From positions 147,618-211,617 of the forward strand of contig JBGGOQ010000002.1 of assembly GCA_041320695.1 (NCBI GenBank): 64,000 nucleotides of DNA, given 5' to 3'. The stretch comes from Caldicellulosiruptoraceae bacterium PP1. GTDB taxonomy: Bacteria > Bacillota > Thermoanaerobacteria > Caldicellulosiruptorales > Caldicellulosiruptoraceae. The position numbers and the translations under genes were made by a program. Positions 36,412-44,563 of the stretch are shown here, in pieces; positions within the stretch are counted from its first letter, which is position 1; every line of letters begins with the position of its first letter. A model generated the notes under the pieces. That model was not told the origin of the DNA and searched no databases. It was given only the letters and a program-made list of their open reading frames with translations.

Positions 36412-37377
36412 ATGTTTAAGGTATTAGTTACAAGAAAAATAATGCAACCAGCTATTGATTTGTTAAATAAATACTGCAATGTTGAAATAAATCCATATGA
36501 TAGGCCTATGACGAGAACTGAACTTTTAGAAGCAATAAAAGACAAAGATGCTGTTTTAGCACAAATTGTTGATAAGGTTGATAAAGAGTTTTTTGATAAT
36601 GCTCCTAATGTAAAGATTGTTGCAAATTTTGGTGTTGGTTATGATAATGTTGATTTAGCAGAGGCTACTAAACGTGGGGTATATATAACAAATACACCTG
36701 ATGTTTTAACAAATGCTACTGCAGAACTTGCATGGGCATTATTATTTGCAGCAGCAAGAAGAATTGTTGAAGCTGATAGGTTTACTCGTGCACAGTCTAA
36801 AAATTGGGGGCCAAATTTATTCTTAGGCAAGGGTATCACCGGGAAAACATTAGGTGTAATTGGGGCAGGAAGGATAGGCCAAGCTTTTGCAAGAATGTCA
36901 AAGGGATTTAATATGAAGATACTGTATTACAATACAACAAGAAAAGAAGAATTTGAAAAGGAATTAAATGCACAATTTGTAAATCTTGAAACATTATTAA
37001 AAGAGTCAGATTTTATATCATTACATGTCCCACTAAATGAGAAAACTAGGCACTTAATCGGTGAAAGGGAATTAAGTATGATGAAAACAACTGCCATATT
37101 AATTAATACAGCACGTGGCCCTGTTGTTGATGAAAAAGCACTTGTTAAGGCCTTAAAAGAAAGAAGAATTTTTGCAGCAGGGCTTGATGTATATGAAAAA
37201 GAACCTGAATATGAAAAGGAACTTGCAACATTGGATAATGTTGTAATGCTTCCTCACATTGGTTCAGCAACTGAAGAATCGAGAACAGATATGGCACTAT
37301 TAGCAGCAAGCAACATTGTTGATTTTATAGAAGGAAAGATTCCAAGAACACTTTTAAATAAAGATGTTTTAAAATAG
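36412..37377 (+). CDS. D-isomer-specific 2-hydroxyacid dehydrogenase (glyoxylate/hydroxypyruvate reductase-like)
   Basis: A 321-aa NAD(P)-dependent dehydrogenase. The nucleotide-binding loop is GVIGAGRIGQAFARMSKGF. The catalytic Arg is in INTARGPVVDE, the Glu in LDVYEKEP and the His in MLPHIGSATEESR, all conserved. The N-terminal catalytic half includes NFGVGYDNVDLAEATKRGV, typical of the glyoxylate/hydroxypyruvate reductase subgroup. ATG 36412 has GAGGAGG upstream. It follows the oxidoreductase after 89 bp and ends at a bidirectional terminator. Reduction of a small 2-keto acid (hydroxypyruvate, glyoxylate) produced in this catabolic cluster is a reasonable inference. Confidence 0.92.
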   Translation: MFKVLVTRKIMQPAIDLLNKYCNVEINPYDRPMTRTELLEAIKDKDAVLAQIVDKVDKEFFDNAPNVKIVANFGVGYDNVDLAEATKRGVYITNTPDVLTNATAELAWALLFAAARRIVEADRFTRAQSKNWGPNLFLGKGITGKTLGVIGAGRIGQAFARMSKGFNMKILYYNTTRKEEFEKELNAQFVNLETLLKESDFISLHVPLNEKTRHLIGERELSMMKTTAILINTARGPVVDEKALVKALKERRIFAAGLDVYEKEPEYEKELATLDNVVMLPHIGSATEESRTDMALLAASNIVDFIEGKIPRTLLNKDVLK

Positions 37378-37379
37378 AA

Positions 37380-37407
37380 AGAGCAGTGAAATGACTGCTC
37401 TTTTTTT
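37380..37407. terminator. Bidirectional terminator between dehydrogenase and ribU
   Basis: AGAGCAGT (37380-37387) pairs with ACTGCTCT (37394-37401), followed by a T7 run on the plus strand. AAA on the other side gives a short T-run on the minus strand. It serves both convergent genes. Confidence 0.85.
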
Positions 37408-37996
37408 ATGAATATTTTTTTATAATTGGTGAAAGTCTTTTATATAATAAAATTGTTACAATTGAAGCAAAAATGCCTTTGAAGATGTTAAATGGGATTA
37501 TAGAAAATAGTATTAAAGTCCACTTATCTTTTACCAACGAATTAACCTTTGAAGCAATACCTACAATTGCAGAGATAGGGAACTTTAGAGCTTTTTCGTA
37601 CAAGGGTAGTAAAACGTAGTAATTTAATAATCCAGCAAAAAGACTAAAGACCAATGTACCTATAATCAACGAAATAAAAGCCCCATATTTTGATTTATTT
37701 TTTACATATATAAAGGCTGCAGTATAGACAAAAACAGAGCCTATAAGGAAATTAGCCATTTCACCAATACCAGCTGTTTTTGTCATAAGCAAATGTAATA
37801 AATTTTTAATGAGTTCAACTCCAACTCCAGATATAGGCCCAAATGAAAAACCAATAATTAGTGCTACTACATCACTAAAGTCAAATTTTAGAAAATCAGG
37901 GAAGATACCAAGAGGGAATTCAATTTGCATTATTATAAAAGATACTACACCAAAGATTGAAACAGTAATCATTTTTCTAAGTTTTTTATTCATCAT
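37406..37996 (-). CDS. ribU: ECF-transporter S component for riboflavin (RibU)
   Basis: A 196-aa membrane protein with about five to six helices. The N-terminal FPDFLKFDFSDVVALIIGFSFGP is the characteristic RibU signature that shapes the flavin site. RibU is the substrate-binding S component and works with shared EcfT, EcfA and EcfA' proteins encoded elsewhere. The FMN riboswitch directly upstream (38066-38178), followed by a terminator hairpin, confirms flavin specificity. ATG 37996 has AGGAGG 6 nt upstream; a second ATG follows immediately. Expression should fall when FMN is plentiful. The coding frame is normal in length. Confidence 0.95.
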   Translation of the reverse strand: MMNKKLRKMITVSIFGVVSFIIMQIEFPLGIFPDFLKFDFSDVVALIIGFSFGPISGVGVELIKNLLHLLMTKTAGIGEMANFLIGSVFVYTAAFIYVKNKSKYGAFISLIIGTLVFSLFAGLLNYYVLLPLYEKALKFPISAIVGIASKVNSLVKDKWTLILFSIIPFNIFKGIFASIVTILLYKRLSPIIKKYS

Positions 37997-38016
37997 CTTA
38001 TACCTCCTAAATAAAA

Positions 38017-38046
38017 AATTAAAGCCTCGAAGAATCCTTCGAGGCT
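38017..38046 (-). terminator. Riboswitch-controlled terminator before ribU
   Basis: AGCCTCGAAG (38023-38032) pairs with CTTCGAGGCT (38037-38046) in a 10-bp stem, followed on the minus strand by TTTAATTTTTT. It lies between the FMN aptamer and the ribU ribosome binding site, the expected place of a transcription-attenuation switch. Confidence 0.88.
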
Positions 38047-38065
38047 AATATCCCAATATATATTT

Positions 38066-38178
38066 ACCTTCTCCCATCCGGACTGTGACCGTTGGTTCGG
38101 GAATCTCACCCGATCATGCAAGAATACTTGCTCGCGGACTATAACCGCCAGTGGGGAATTGCACCCCGCCCCGAAGGT
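38066..38178 (-). promoter_or_regulatory. FMN riboswitch (RFN element)
   Basis: On the minus strand the aptamer starts ACCTTCGGGGCGGGGTG and ends GATGGGAGAAGGT, with P1 formed by 38178-38173 and 38071-38066. Conserved blocks are seen: GGGGCGGGGTGCAATTCCCC, GGCGGTTATAGTCCGCGAGC, GGGTGAGATTCCCG, and ACGGTCACAGTCCGGATGGGAG. It controls ribU downstream through the terminator at 38017-38046. Confidence 0.97.
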
Positions 38179-38211
38179 TCTTTTCACTTTTAAATAATTA
38201 TACAATATAAA

Positions 38212-39027
38212 TTATTTAAAATCAATAAGCAAATAATCATCATAATATTCAAAGCCTATTGATAAATATGCCTTGTATGCGGGAGTATTATTCTTTCTTA
38301 CTGATAAAACTGGAATTTTACCTTTAGAAATAATTCTTTTGCAAAGTTCATATACAGTTGCTTTAGCATAACCTTTACCTCTATGGTATAAAGATGTATA
38401 AACTCCACCTATCATTGCAATATTTTCAGTTGTAGATTGAATAAATGCTTGAGATACAATCTCATTATTGACAAGTCCAAAAAGAAGCTCTTCATCTCCA
38501 TTGCATTCATTTATTTTATTTATTGCATATTCCTCTGTAACATCGCTTTCAAATCCAAACTTTTCAGCTTCAATTATAAATGATATAGCCTTTTTGATGT
38601 CAATTTCTTTTTGGTTTTTAAATAACAAATCTTTATTATAAAACTCCACTGGATTTTTATTTATAAGATAAAAGCTATCATTAAATTTATCGATCTTCCT
38701 ATTTATCTGCTCCAAAAGTGGATTTACAATCCTTTTTACACCTAAGAGTGTTTGAAAATTTCTATCATTTAATAATTCAACAAAATATGAAATAGCACCT
38801 TGGCTTGTAAAATGAGGGATAACACTGCCTAAATTATAAAAGGCTATAATTCCCTTAAGTTCTTCATTTTCAAAATAACCAAAATAATCTCCACATCTTT
38901 TTATATTTTTATTATTATTTATGCCATATAAATTAATATTGCCAATCAAAAATACTGTTTCAATTTCATATTTGTGGCAATAATCAAGAACTAACCCTGT
39001 ATCACTATTATTTAATAATCGAATCAT
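38212..39027 (-). CDS. GNAT-family N-acetyltransferase
   Basis: A 271-aa protein. The C-terminal 110 residues are a GNAT domain: VSQAFIQSTTENIAMIGGVYTS is the beta4-like strand region, YHRGKGYAKATVYEL holds the acetyl-CoA pyrophosphate loop, and VRKNNTPAYKAYLSIGFEYYDD is the classic last motif. The N-terminal 150 residues are less conserved and resemble the degenerate first half of tandem GNAT proteins. ATG 39027 follows AAGGAGG. It is upstream of the riboswitch and separated from the aldo/keto reductase by a terminator, so it is likely a single-gene unit. The acceptor substrate is unknown. Confidence 0.88.
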   Translation of the reverse strand: MIRLLNNSDTGLVLDYCHKYEIETVFLIGNINLYGINNNKNIKRCGDYFGYFENEELKGIIAFYNLGSVIPHFTSQGAISYFVELLNDRNFQTLLGVKRIVNPLLEQINRKIDKFNDSFYLINKNPVEFYNKDLLFKNQKEIDIKKAISFIIEAEKFGFESDVTEEYAINKINECNGDEELLFGLVNNEIVSQAFIQSTTENIAMIGGVYTSLYHRGKGYAKATVYELCKRIISKGKIPVLSVRKNNTPAYKAYLSIGFEYYDDYLLIDFK

Positions 39028-39043
39028 TAAAAATCCTCCTTAC

Positions 39044-39070
39044 AAAAAATCCCCCAGAATGTTGGGGGAT
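39044..39070 (-). terminator. Terminator after the aldo/keto reductase gene
   Basis: ATCCCCCA (39049-39056) pairs with TGGGGGAT (39063-39070), followed on the minus strand by TTTTTT (39049-39044). It lies 31 bases after the reductase stop. Confidence 0.88.
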
Positions 39071-39101
39071 AAATGAAACCAAATATTTAGTTTTAGAGTA
39101 G

Positions 39102-40094
39102 TTAAGCTTTTAGAATATTTTCAATTTCAATTAGTTCTTCGTTTGTAAAGGTTATATTTTCAATTGCCTTAAGATTTTCTTCAATTTGAGATACTCTGCT
39201 TGCTCCAATAATAGCAGACGTAACAGTTTCTCTTCTTAATACCCAAGACAATGCAAGTTGTGATATACTTTGCCCTCTGTTTTGTGCAATTTGTGATAAT
39301 TTCTTGACCTTTTCAATTTTTTCTGGTGTTACATCATTTACTTTAAGATATCCAGTTGGCTTTGCAGCTCTTGAATCTTCTGGAATACCATTTAAGTACT
39401 TGGTTGTAAGTAAACCTTGAGCTAATGGAGAAAATACAATAGCTCCCATTCCAAGTTCATCTAATGTGTCTAAAAGACCATCTTCTACCCATCTATTGAA
39501 CATTGAATAAGAAGGCTGATGAATTAGGCATCTTACTCCCATACTTTTTAATGTTTCATAAGCCCTTTTTGTTTGTTCTGGATTATAATTAGAGATTCCA
39601 ACATAAAGAGCTTTACCTTGATGTACTGCTTGTGCTAATGCTTCCATAGTTTCTTCAATTGGGGTTTCTGGATCGGGTCTATGATGATAAAAAATATCCA
39701 CATAATCAAGCCCCATTCTTTTAAGGCTTTGATCTAAACTCGCAATTAAGTATTTTTTAGAACCCCAATCACCATATGGCCCTGGCCACATATAATAGCC
39801 AGCTTTTGTAGAAATTACTATTTCATCTCTATATGATTTTAAATCCTGTTTAAATATCTTTCCAAAGTTTTCTTCTGCTGATCCTGGTGGTGGCCCATAA
39901 TTGTTTGCCAAATCAAAATGTGTAATTCCAAGATCAAAGGCACGTCTTACCATTGTTCTCATATTCTCATAATTATCAACATATCCAAAGTTATGCCAAA
40001 ATCCAAGTGATATTAATGGCAATTTAAGTCCACTTTTTCCGCATCTACGATAAACCATATTATTATAACGGTTGTCAGATGGGGTAAAACTCAT
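39102..40094 (-). CDS. Aldo/keto reductase (YghZ/GAP-reductase-like)
   Basis: A 330-aa NADPH-dependent aldo/keto reductase. The start MVYRRCGKSGLKLPLISLGFWHNFG, the catalytic Asp/Tyr region DLANNYGPPPGSAEENFG, the Lys in ISTKAGY, and the His in FYHHRPDPETPIEE match the AKR14/YghZ group, whose E. coli member reduces L-glyceraldehyde 3-phosphate and methylglyoxal. The C-terminal cofactor segment SAIIGASRVSQIEENL is conserved. ATG 40094 has AAAGGA 9 nt upstream; two earlier in-frame ATGs overlap that site. It stands alone between terminators. Detoxification of reactive aldehydes formed in sugar metabolism is the likely role. Confidence 0.93.
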   Translation of the reverse strand: MSFTPSDNRYNNMVYRRCGKSGLKLPLISLGFWHNFGYVDNYENMRTMVRRAFDLGITHFDLANNYGPPPGSAEENFGKIFKQDLKSYRDEIVISTKAGYYMWPGPYGDWGSKKYLIASLDQSLKRMGLDYVDIFYHHRPDPETPIEETMEALAQAVHQGKALYVGISNYNPEQTKRAYETLKSMGVRCLIHQPSYSMFNRWVEDGLLDTLDELGMGAIVFSPLAQGLLTTKYLNGIPEDSRAAKPTGYLKVNDVTPEKIEKVKKLSQIAQNRGQSISQLALSWVLRRETVTSAIIGASRVSQIEENLKAIENITFTNEELIEIENILKA

Positions 40095-40188
40095 ATAAAT
40101 CATTCCTTTCATATTGGAAATAAAGGATTTTAAAATATTGTATAACTAATTTTCTAATAATGCAATATAGCAAAAATATAAAACTATA

Positions 40189-40944
40189 TTACACTACTAT
40201 ACCATCTTGTGGGCCTTTTTCTATATTATTTTCCCATTTATGTTTTTTAAGTTTATAATAAAAGGCAAATTGAAAAGGGATAAAAAGAAAACTTACAACA
40301 ATAGTGATAATTGAACTTATAATTTCATTATTCATTGATATTAAAGATATTGGAAGAAAGATTATAAAAAGTATTAAATTATATGCAAATATAGAACCTC
40401 GATATCCTCTTGTTAATTCAGCACTTTTTCTCAAAGACTCAATTGGTGAAGTATTGTAGTCAGCAGCAATATATATTGAAAAACCAAATATTAATGCAAA
40501 ATATATACCTGGTATAACAAAGAGAAACATACCAACTAAAATGATTAAAATAAATAGAATTAAAAGAAGTATAAATCTAAATACTCTCTTAATATCAATT
40601 TCTTTTAATGTATCAAAATAAAACTTAATACTCATCTTTGCTTCAAATGAATTAATGATAAATTTATATGCTGGTATGCTTATATACGAAGTTATAATCA
40701 TAACGTAAACATAATATAGAAACAGAAATACAATTACTAATATATTAGATGTAGTAGTGCTACCTGATATAAAGAAATTTTTTATAGGTGGAAATAAGAA
40801 GAATGCTAAAATCATTGGAAGAGCGGCAAATATAAACATAAAAAAAATCATAATTAGATAGATTGCAAAATATATTGTGAAATTCATCTTTAATGCTTGA
40901 AAAGCAGTTCTAAAAACATCTCCTATTGTTAATCCATTAGTCAT
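40189..40944 (-). CDS. Polytopic membrane protein, function unknown
   Basis: A 251-aa integral membrane protein with about six hydrophobic helices. The arrangement of an N-terminal helical segment TIGDVFRTAFQALKMNFTIY, then paired helices and the motif SPIESLRKSAELTRGYRGSIFAYNLILF resembles the DUF975/GDPD membrane-anchor type of Firmicutes membrane proteins, in which a SxxLxxGW-like segment recurs. No enzymatic motif is seen. ATG 40944 follows GAGGAGG. It is a single gene between the aldo/keto reductase and the Cas6 gene, all on the minus strand, with about 70-bp gaps on either side. Confidence 0.8.
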   Translation of the reverse strand: MTNGLTIGDVFRTAFQALKMNFTIYFAIYLIMIFFMFIFAALPMILAFFLFPPIKNFFISGSTTTSNILVIVFLFLYYVYVMIITSYISIPAYKFIINSFEAKMSIKFYFDTLKEIDIKRVFRFILLLILFILIILVGMFLFVIPGIYFALIFGFSIYIAADYNTSPIESLRKSAELTRGYRGSIFAYNLILFIIFLPISLISMNNEIISSIITIVVSFLFIPFQFAFYYKLKKHKWENNIEKGPQDGIVV

Positions 40945-41013
40945 GAAAAACCTCCTCTGAATATTTGTATCTTTTAGTATTCTTACAGAAATCAGTTATA
41001 AAGTCAACATTTA

Positions 41014-41751
41014 TTAAACTGGTCTTATACATCCAAAGCCTTGAGAGTTTTTACTTCCAAGTCCAGTATCAAAAGCTAATTTTACAAGGCTTTCATCTCC
41101 ACTAATTTCAAATTTTCCAGACCAACCTTTAATTACAGTCTCTTTGTATTTTACTATGTTTTCTTTTAATTTATAATTATCTAAAGGGCTTATACTAAAT
41201 GAGCCATTGTAATTATTATTTCCAGATAACGCAATATATTTTCTTATAAGATTTTCTTTAATACTTTTTTCAAATTCTTCTTCAAATGGATTAAAGTAAT
41301 ATGTCTTTTTTGAAGATGCAATATTTAGTGTTTTATAAGCAACAATAGGTGATAAAGACTCTATAACCATTTTACTTCTTATATCGATTTTTTCAATGCT
41401 TACTTCTTTAACCTCAAGCTTCTGAGCATTGATTATAACAGAATCTTTAGAAATAATATTATTTAATACATATTCCAAAAATCTATCATCTATAGAACAA
41501 AGAGTAAGATACACATTATTATAATAGAAAATGACCTTTTTTTCTGTATCAATAGTAAATTTACCATATAATCTTGAAAAAGTATACATTTTATAATGCC
41601 TGTTTTGATAACTCCATCCTATGTCATGTATGTATCTACTATATACTTCATCATTAATCCAGTTAAGTATTGTGGCATGTAAGATATGATTATAGTGTAT
41701 AGGAAGAGAAAGTTGATTATTAGGTATAGTTAAGTTTATTTTTAACCTCAT
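41014..41751 (-). CDS. cas6: CRISPR-associated endoribonuclease Cas6 (orphan)
   Basis: A 245-aa RAMP-fold protein. The N-terminus MRLKINLTIPNNQLSLPIHYNHILHATILNWI and the C-terminal glycine-rich loop GLGSKNSQGFGCI are diagnostic of Cas6, which cuts pre-crRNA within repeats. The conserved His-bearing helix near residue 25 (H21, H25) may supply the catalytic His. The start is set at ATG 41751, where AAAGGTG lies 9 nt upstream; an ATG 18 codons earlier gives a nonconserved extension. No other cas gene and no repeat array is present in this window, so this Cas6 either serves an array elsewhere or is a leftover. It overlaps no neighbour. Confidence 0.9.
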   Translation of the reverse strand: MRLKINLTIPNNQLSLPIHYNHILHATILNWINDEVYSRYIHDIGWSYQNRHYKMYTFSRLYGKFTIDTEKKVIFYYNNVYLTLCSIDDRFLEYVLNNIISKDSVIINAQKLEVKEVSIEKIDIRSKMVIESLSPIVAYKTLNIASSKKTYYFNPFEEEFEKSIKENLIRKYIALSGNNNYNGSFSISPLDNYKLKENIVKYKETVIKGWSGKFEISGDESLVKLAFDTGLGSKNSQGFGCIRPV

Positions 41752-41878
41752 AATGTATGTCACCTTTATTTTCAAGAATATTAAATAATATTCATTATAA
41801 AGCAAAAAAAACTTAATTGCAATCTTGTAAAAAGTTATATAAACTAAGAATATAATATGGTTGGAGGTGAAATAATAT

Positions 41879-42841
41879 TTGGCTAAAAAAGTTGGAACTA
41901 TTTCAAGTGGTTTATTTTTATTAATACTTGGTGTTATTTTATTCTTAGATATTTTTTTAAATTTACCTTTTCAAGCATACAAAATATGGCCTATATTAAT
42001 TATTTTTCTTGGGATTGAGATTATTATTTCTAAAGCTGATAATTTTACTAATTTACGCTTTAATTTACCAGCTATAATAGTAGCATTTTTATTTGTTTTT
42101 TTATCTTATTTATATTATTTTTCAAATTCTTTTATATCAGATTTAAAGAATTGGTTTTGGCCAAACAATAGTAATATTGAATGGAATCAAGAATATACCC
42201 CTTCAAAACCTGTAGCTATAACCGAAGATATTAAATCAATTTCTGTTAATGTAGATTCTTCATCAATAATTATATCAAGAACATCAAATGATACAATATT
42301 AATTAGTAAATCAAGTAACATTTCAAATGACAAATATTTTAAAGTTTCAGTTGAAGATAAAACACTAAATATAAGTCAGTTTAAGAATATACCAAAAGAA
42401 ATTCAAAAAAATTCAAAATTGATTATATATCTACCACAAAACTATAAGTTGGATGATATAGATGTAAAAACTAATTTAGGTTCAATTGAGATTAAAGGTA
42501 TTATTTCAAATAATATTAACTTAGTAACCAATTTAGGGCAAGTTAAAGTTATTGACACGAAAGGTAATAAAATAGATATATCTACTGACATGGGTGCAAT
42601 AAATATTAACAATTGTTCCATACAGAATGTTTTAAAAGCTCATACCAATATGGGTAGTATAGATTTGTATGGAGATGTAGATAATTCACGAATTATTGCT
42701 AAAACAAATTTGGGAAGTGTGAAACTCTCAAAGAGTTCAGGATATTTCAAAGGGAAAACTATCGAAAAAGTCTTCGGTAATGGACTGTTAGAAATTAATT
42801 TGTCAACAGATATGGGCAGCATTTCAATAAAAGATAAATGA
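41879..42841 (+). CDS. LiaF-like membrane protein with beta-helical DUF4097-type domain
   Basis: A 320-aa protein. Residues 1-85 carry about three membrane helices of the LiaI/LiaF N-terminal type (SGLFLLILGVILFLD, ILIIFLGIEII). The remainder, from about 115, is an exported or cytoplasmic right-handed beta-helix-like domain in which the tag T-(N/D)-(L/M)-G recurs six times: TNLGSIEI, TNLGQVKV, TDMGAINI, TNMGSIDL, TNLGSVKL, TDMGSISI. The start is TTG 41879 with GGAGGTGA 8 nt upstream. The next gene follows after 16 bp. LiaF proteins inhibit cell-envelope stress kinases in Bacillus; no such kinase is nearby, so the function here is open. Confidence 0.85.
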   Translation: MAKKVGTISSGLFLLILGVILFLDIFLNLPFQAYKIWPILIIFLGIEIIISKADNFTNLRFNLPAIIVAFLFVFLSYLYYFSNSFISDLKNWFWPNNSNIEWNQEYTPSKPVAITEDIKSISVNVDSSSIIISRTSNDTILISKSSNISNDKYFKVSVEDKTLNISQFKNIPKEIQKNSKLIIYLPQNYKLDDIDVKTNLGSIEIKGIISNNINLVTNLGQVKVIDTKGNKIDISTDMGAININNCSIQNVLKAHTNMGSIDLYGDVDNSRIIAKTNLGSVKLSKSSGYFKGKTIEKVFGNGLLEINLSTDMGSISIKDK

Positions 42842-42857
42842 TAAGGTGGTGAATTTA

Positions 42858-43334
42858 ATGTACGATAAACCAAGCATGCCTATTACAATTATATTATCAA
42901 TTATTTGTCCAGGAGCTGGCCATTTATATTTAGGGCTTAAAAGAAGAGGTACTCAAATAATTCTTTTGTATTTTTTATTGCATTTTTTGAATTCTGCTTC
43001 ATACACCTTTGTTTTTGATAGTTTAATAAAGCTTGGAATTTTAGCTACAATTGTTATTTTCACATTAGAAGCTATTAGATTCAATAAGTTATTAATATTA
43101 GGAATAAATATTGATGATTTGCCCTTTATTAAATTAAAAATATTAGAGCCAACAACAAAAAATATTGGTATCCTTTTAGTTATCGTAGGATCACTACTTT
43201 TAATTGATTCTATTCTTAGCCTTTCATTTTTTGAACAATATAGAGAAATTTTTGAGAGTATCATTAAAAAAGCTTTATTTCCACTTATATTAATAATTGG
43301 AGGCATTTATTTGATAATAAATAAGGAAGAGTAA
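42858..43334 (+). CDS. Small polytopic membrane protein
   Basis: A 158-aa membrane protein with about five hydrophobic segments. The start MYDKPSMPITIILSIICPGAGHLYLGLKRRG resembles the Pro-Gly-Gly-His-Tyr turn of TM2-domain proteins, and the C-terminal half (NIGILLVIVGSLLLIDSIL, LFPLILIIGGIYLIINKEE) resembles the DUF5668/LiaI-type hairpin. ATG 42858 has AAGGTGG upstream; a GTG four codons earlier overlaps that site. It follows the LiaF-like gene by 16 bp and ends at a terminator, so the two form an operon probably concerned with the cell envelope. Confidence 0.75.
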   Translation: MYDKPSMPITIILSIICPGAGHLYLGLKRRGTQIILLYFLLHFLNSASYTFVFDSLIKLGILATIVIFTLEAIRFNKLLILGINIDDLPFIKLKILEPTTKNIGILLVIVGSLLLIDSILSLSFFEQYREIFESIIKKALFPLILIIGGIYLIINKEE

Positions 43335-43342
43335 AAAATACA

Positions 43343-43368
43343 TAAAAGAGGGTAAAAACCCTCTTTTA
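43343..43368. terminator. Bidirectional terminator between LiaF-like operon and moxR
   Basis: TAAAAGAGGG (43343-43352) pairs with CCCTCTTTTA (43359-43368) around a 6-nt loop. A-rich and T-rich arms provide U-runs for both convergent transcripts; the last bases overlap the stop of the MoxR gene. Confidence 0.75.
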
Positions 43369-44316
43369 AAATGCAAAATTCTCAGTTGGAACTGGAACCT
43401 TTGATAAAATATCTTGTATGACATCGTATGTTTTTGTACTTTTTACAACATACTGACCTTTTAAAATTATTCTATGAGATATAACGTATGGAGCTAAGTA
43501 TTTAATAAAATCAGGCATGACATAATCATATCCTTTAATTGCAGCATAGCTTTGACATATCCTCATAAATGAAATAATAGATCGATTGCTTAACGGAAGT
43601 TCTATCATTTCATGTTTTCGAGTTTGTTCACATATTTCATATAAATAATTAAGGATATCATCATTGACATAAATATTTCTAACTTGGTTTCTTATTTTTT
43701 GTATTTCAGACCTTTCTAATACCTTGTTTATTTTATCAAGAGGATTTTCAACTTTGAATTTTCTTAACATTTCAATTGTTTGATTTTTATCAGTATAGCC
43801 AAGGGATAATTTTATTAAAAATCTATCAAGTTGAGCTTCTGGTAAAGGATATGTTCCTTGTATTTCAATTGGATTTTGTGTCGCAATAACAAAAAATGGT
43901 TGATTAAGTTCATGAGATACACCATCAATTGTAACTTGATTTTCTTCCATACATTCAAGAAGGCTTGATTGAGTTCTTGGAGTTGCTCTATTTATTTCAT
44001 CTGCAAGAATTATATTTGAAAATATTGGGCCAGGTTTGAATTCAAACTCTTGTTTTTTCATGTTATAATAGTTAATACCTGTTAAATCAGAAGGCAATAA
44101 ATCAGGAGTAAACTGTATTCTTTTGAATTGAACATCAATTGATTTTGCTAAAGCTTTTGCAAGCATTGTTTTTCCAGTTCCAGGAACATCCTCTATTAAG
44201 ACATGACCACCAGCAAAAAAAGCAGCAATAATTAATTCAATTTCACTATTTTTACCAACAATTACTTTTGAGATATTTTCAACAAGCTCTAAGGCTTTTT
44301 GATAAATTGAGTTCAT
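43366..44316 (-). CDS. MoxR-family AAA+ ATPase
   Basis: A 316-aa AAA+ protein. Walker A is in IEDVPGTGKTMLAKAL, Walker B in ILADEINRATPRTQSSLLECMEE, and sensor 1 in FFVIATQNPIE. TYPLPEAQLDRFLIKLSLGY and the C-terminal lid with SNRSIISFMRI are typical of the MRP subgroup of MoxR. Family members act as chaperones that mature or activate partner proteins, usually VWA or DUF58 proteins and a transglutaminase encoded next door. Here the expected partners are absent: the gene stands alone between a LiaF-like operon and an M23 hydrolase gene. ATG 44316 follows AAAGGTG. Confidence 0.93.
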   Translation of the reverse strand: MNSIYQKALELVENISKVIVGKNSEIELIIAAFFAGGHVLIEDVPGTGKTMLAKALAKSIDVQFKRIQFTPDLLPSDLTGINYYNMKKQEFEFKPGPIFSNIILADEINRATPRTQSSLLECMEENQVTIDGVSHELNQPFFVIATQNPIEIQGTYPLPEAQLDRFLIKLSLGYTDKNQTIEMLRKFKVENPLDKINKVLERSEIQKIRNQVRNIYVNDDILNYLYEICEQTRKHEMIELPLSNRSIISFMRICQSYAAIKGYDYVMPDFIKYLAPYVISHRIILKGQYVVKSTKTYDVIQDILSKVPVPTENFAF

Positions 44317-44521
44317 ATAATTAACACCTTTCTTATTAATATAATTATTAAAATCATATATTATAATTATAACACAATAGTACCAATATTAAGCTCAAAT
44401 AACAAACATTTATACAAATTATACATATCAATAACATTATTTTCATTTGACTTTTATTTAATAATTTTTTACAATAGGATTGTAACATATTTGAAATATT
44501 ATTGTAATAAAATATTAACAT

Positions 44522-44551
44522 AGGGTAATTATATTACCCTTTTTGTTTTTT
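44522..44551 (+). terminator. Leader hairpin with T-run just before the M23 gene
   Basis: AGGGTAAT (44522-44529) pairs with ATTACCCT (44533-44540) around a 3-nt loop and is followed by TTTTGTTTTTT. It ends right before the GGGGGTGAG ribosome binding site. No gene ends on this strand upstream, so it may be an attenuator in the leader of the M23 gene. Confidence 0.65.
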
Positions 44552-44563
44552 GGGGGTGAGAGT

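Noticed and set aside
37993-38205. 70-codon minus-strand frame
   Set aside because: It covers the FMN riboswitch and its terminator, which explain the sequence fully.
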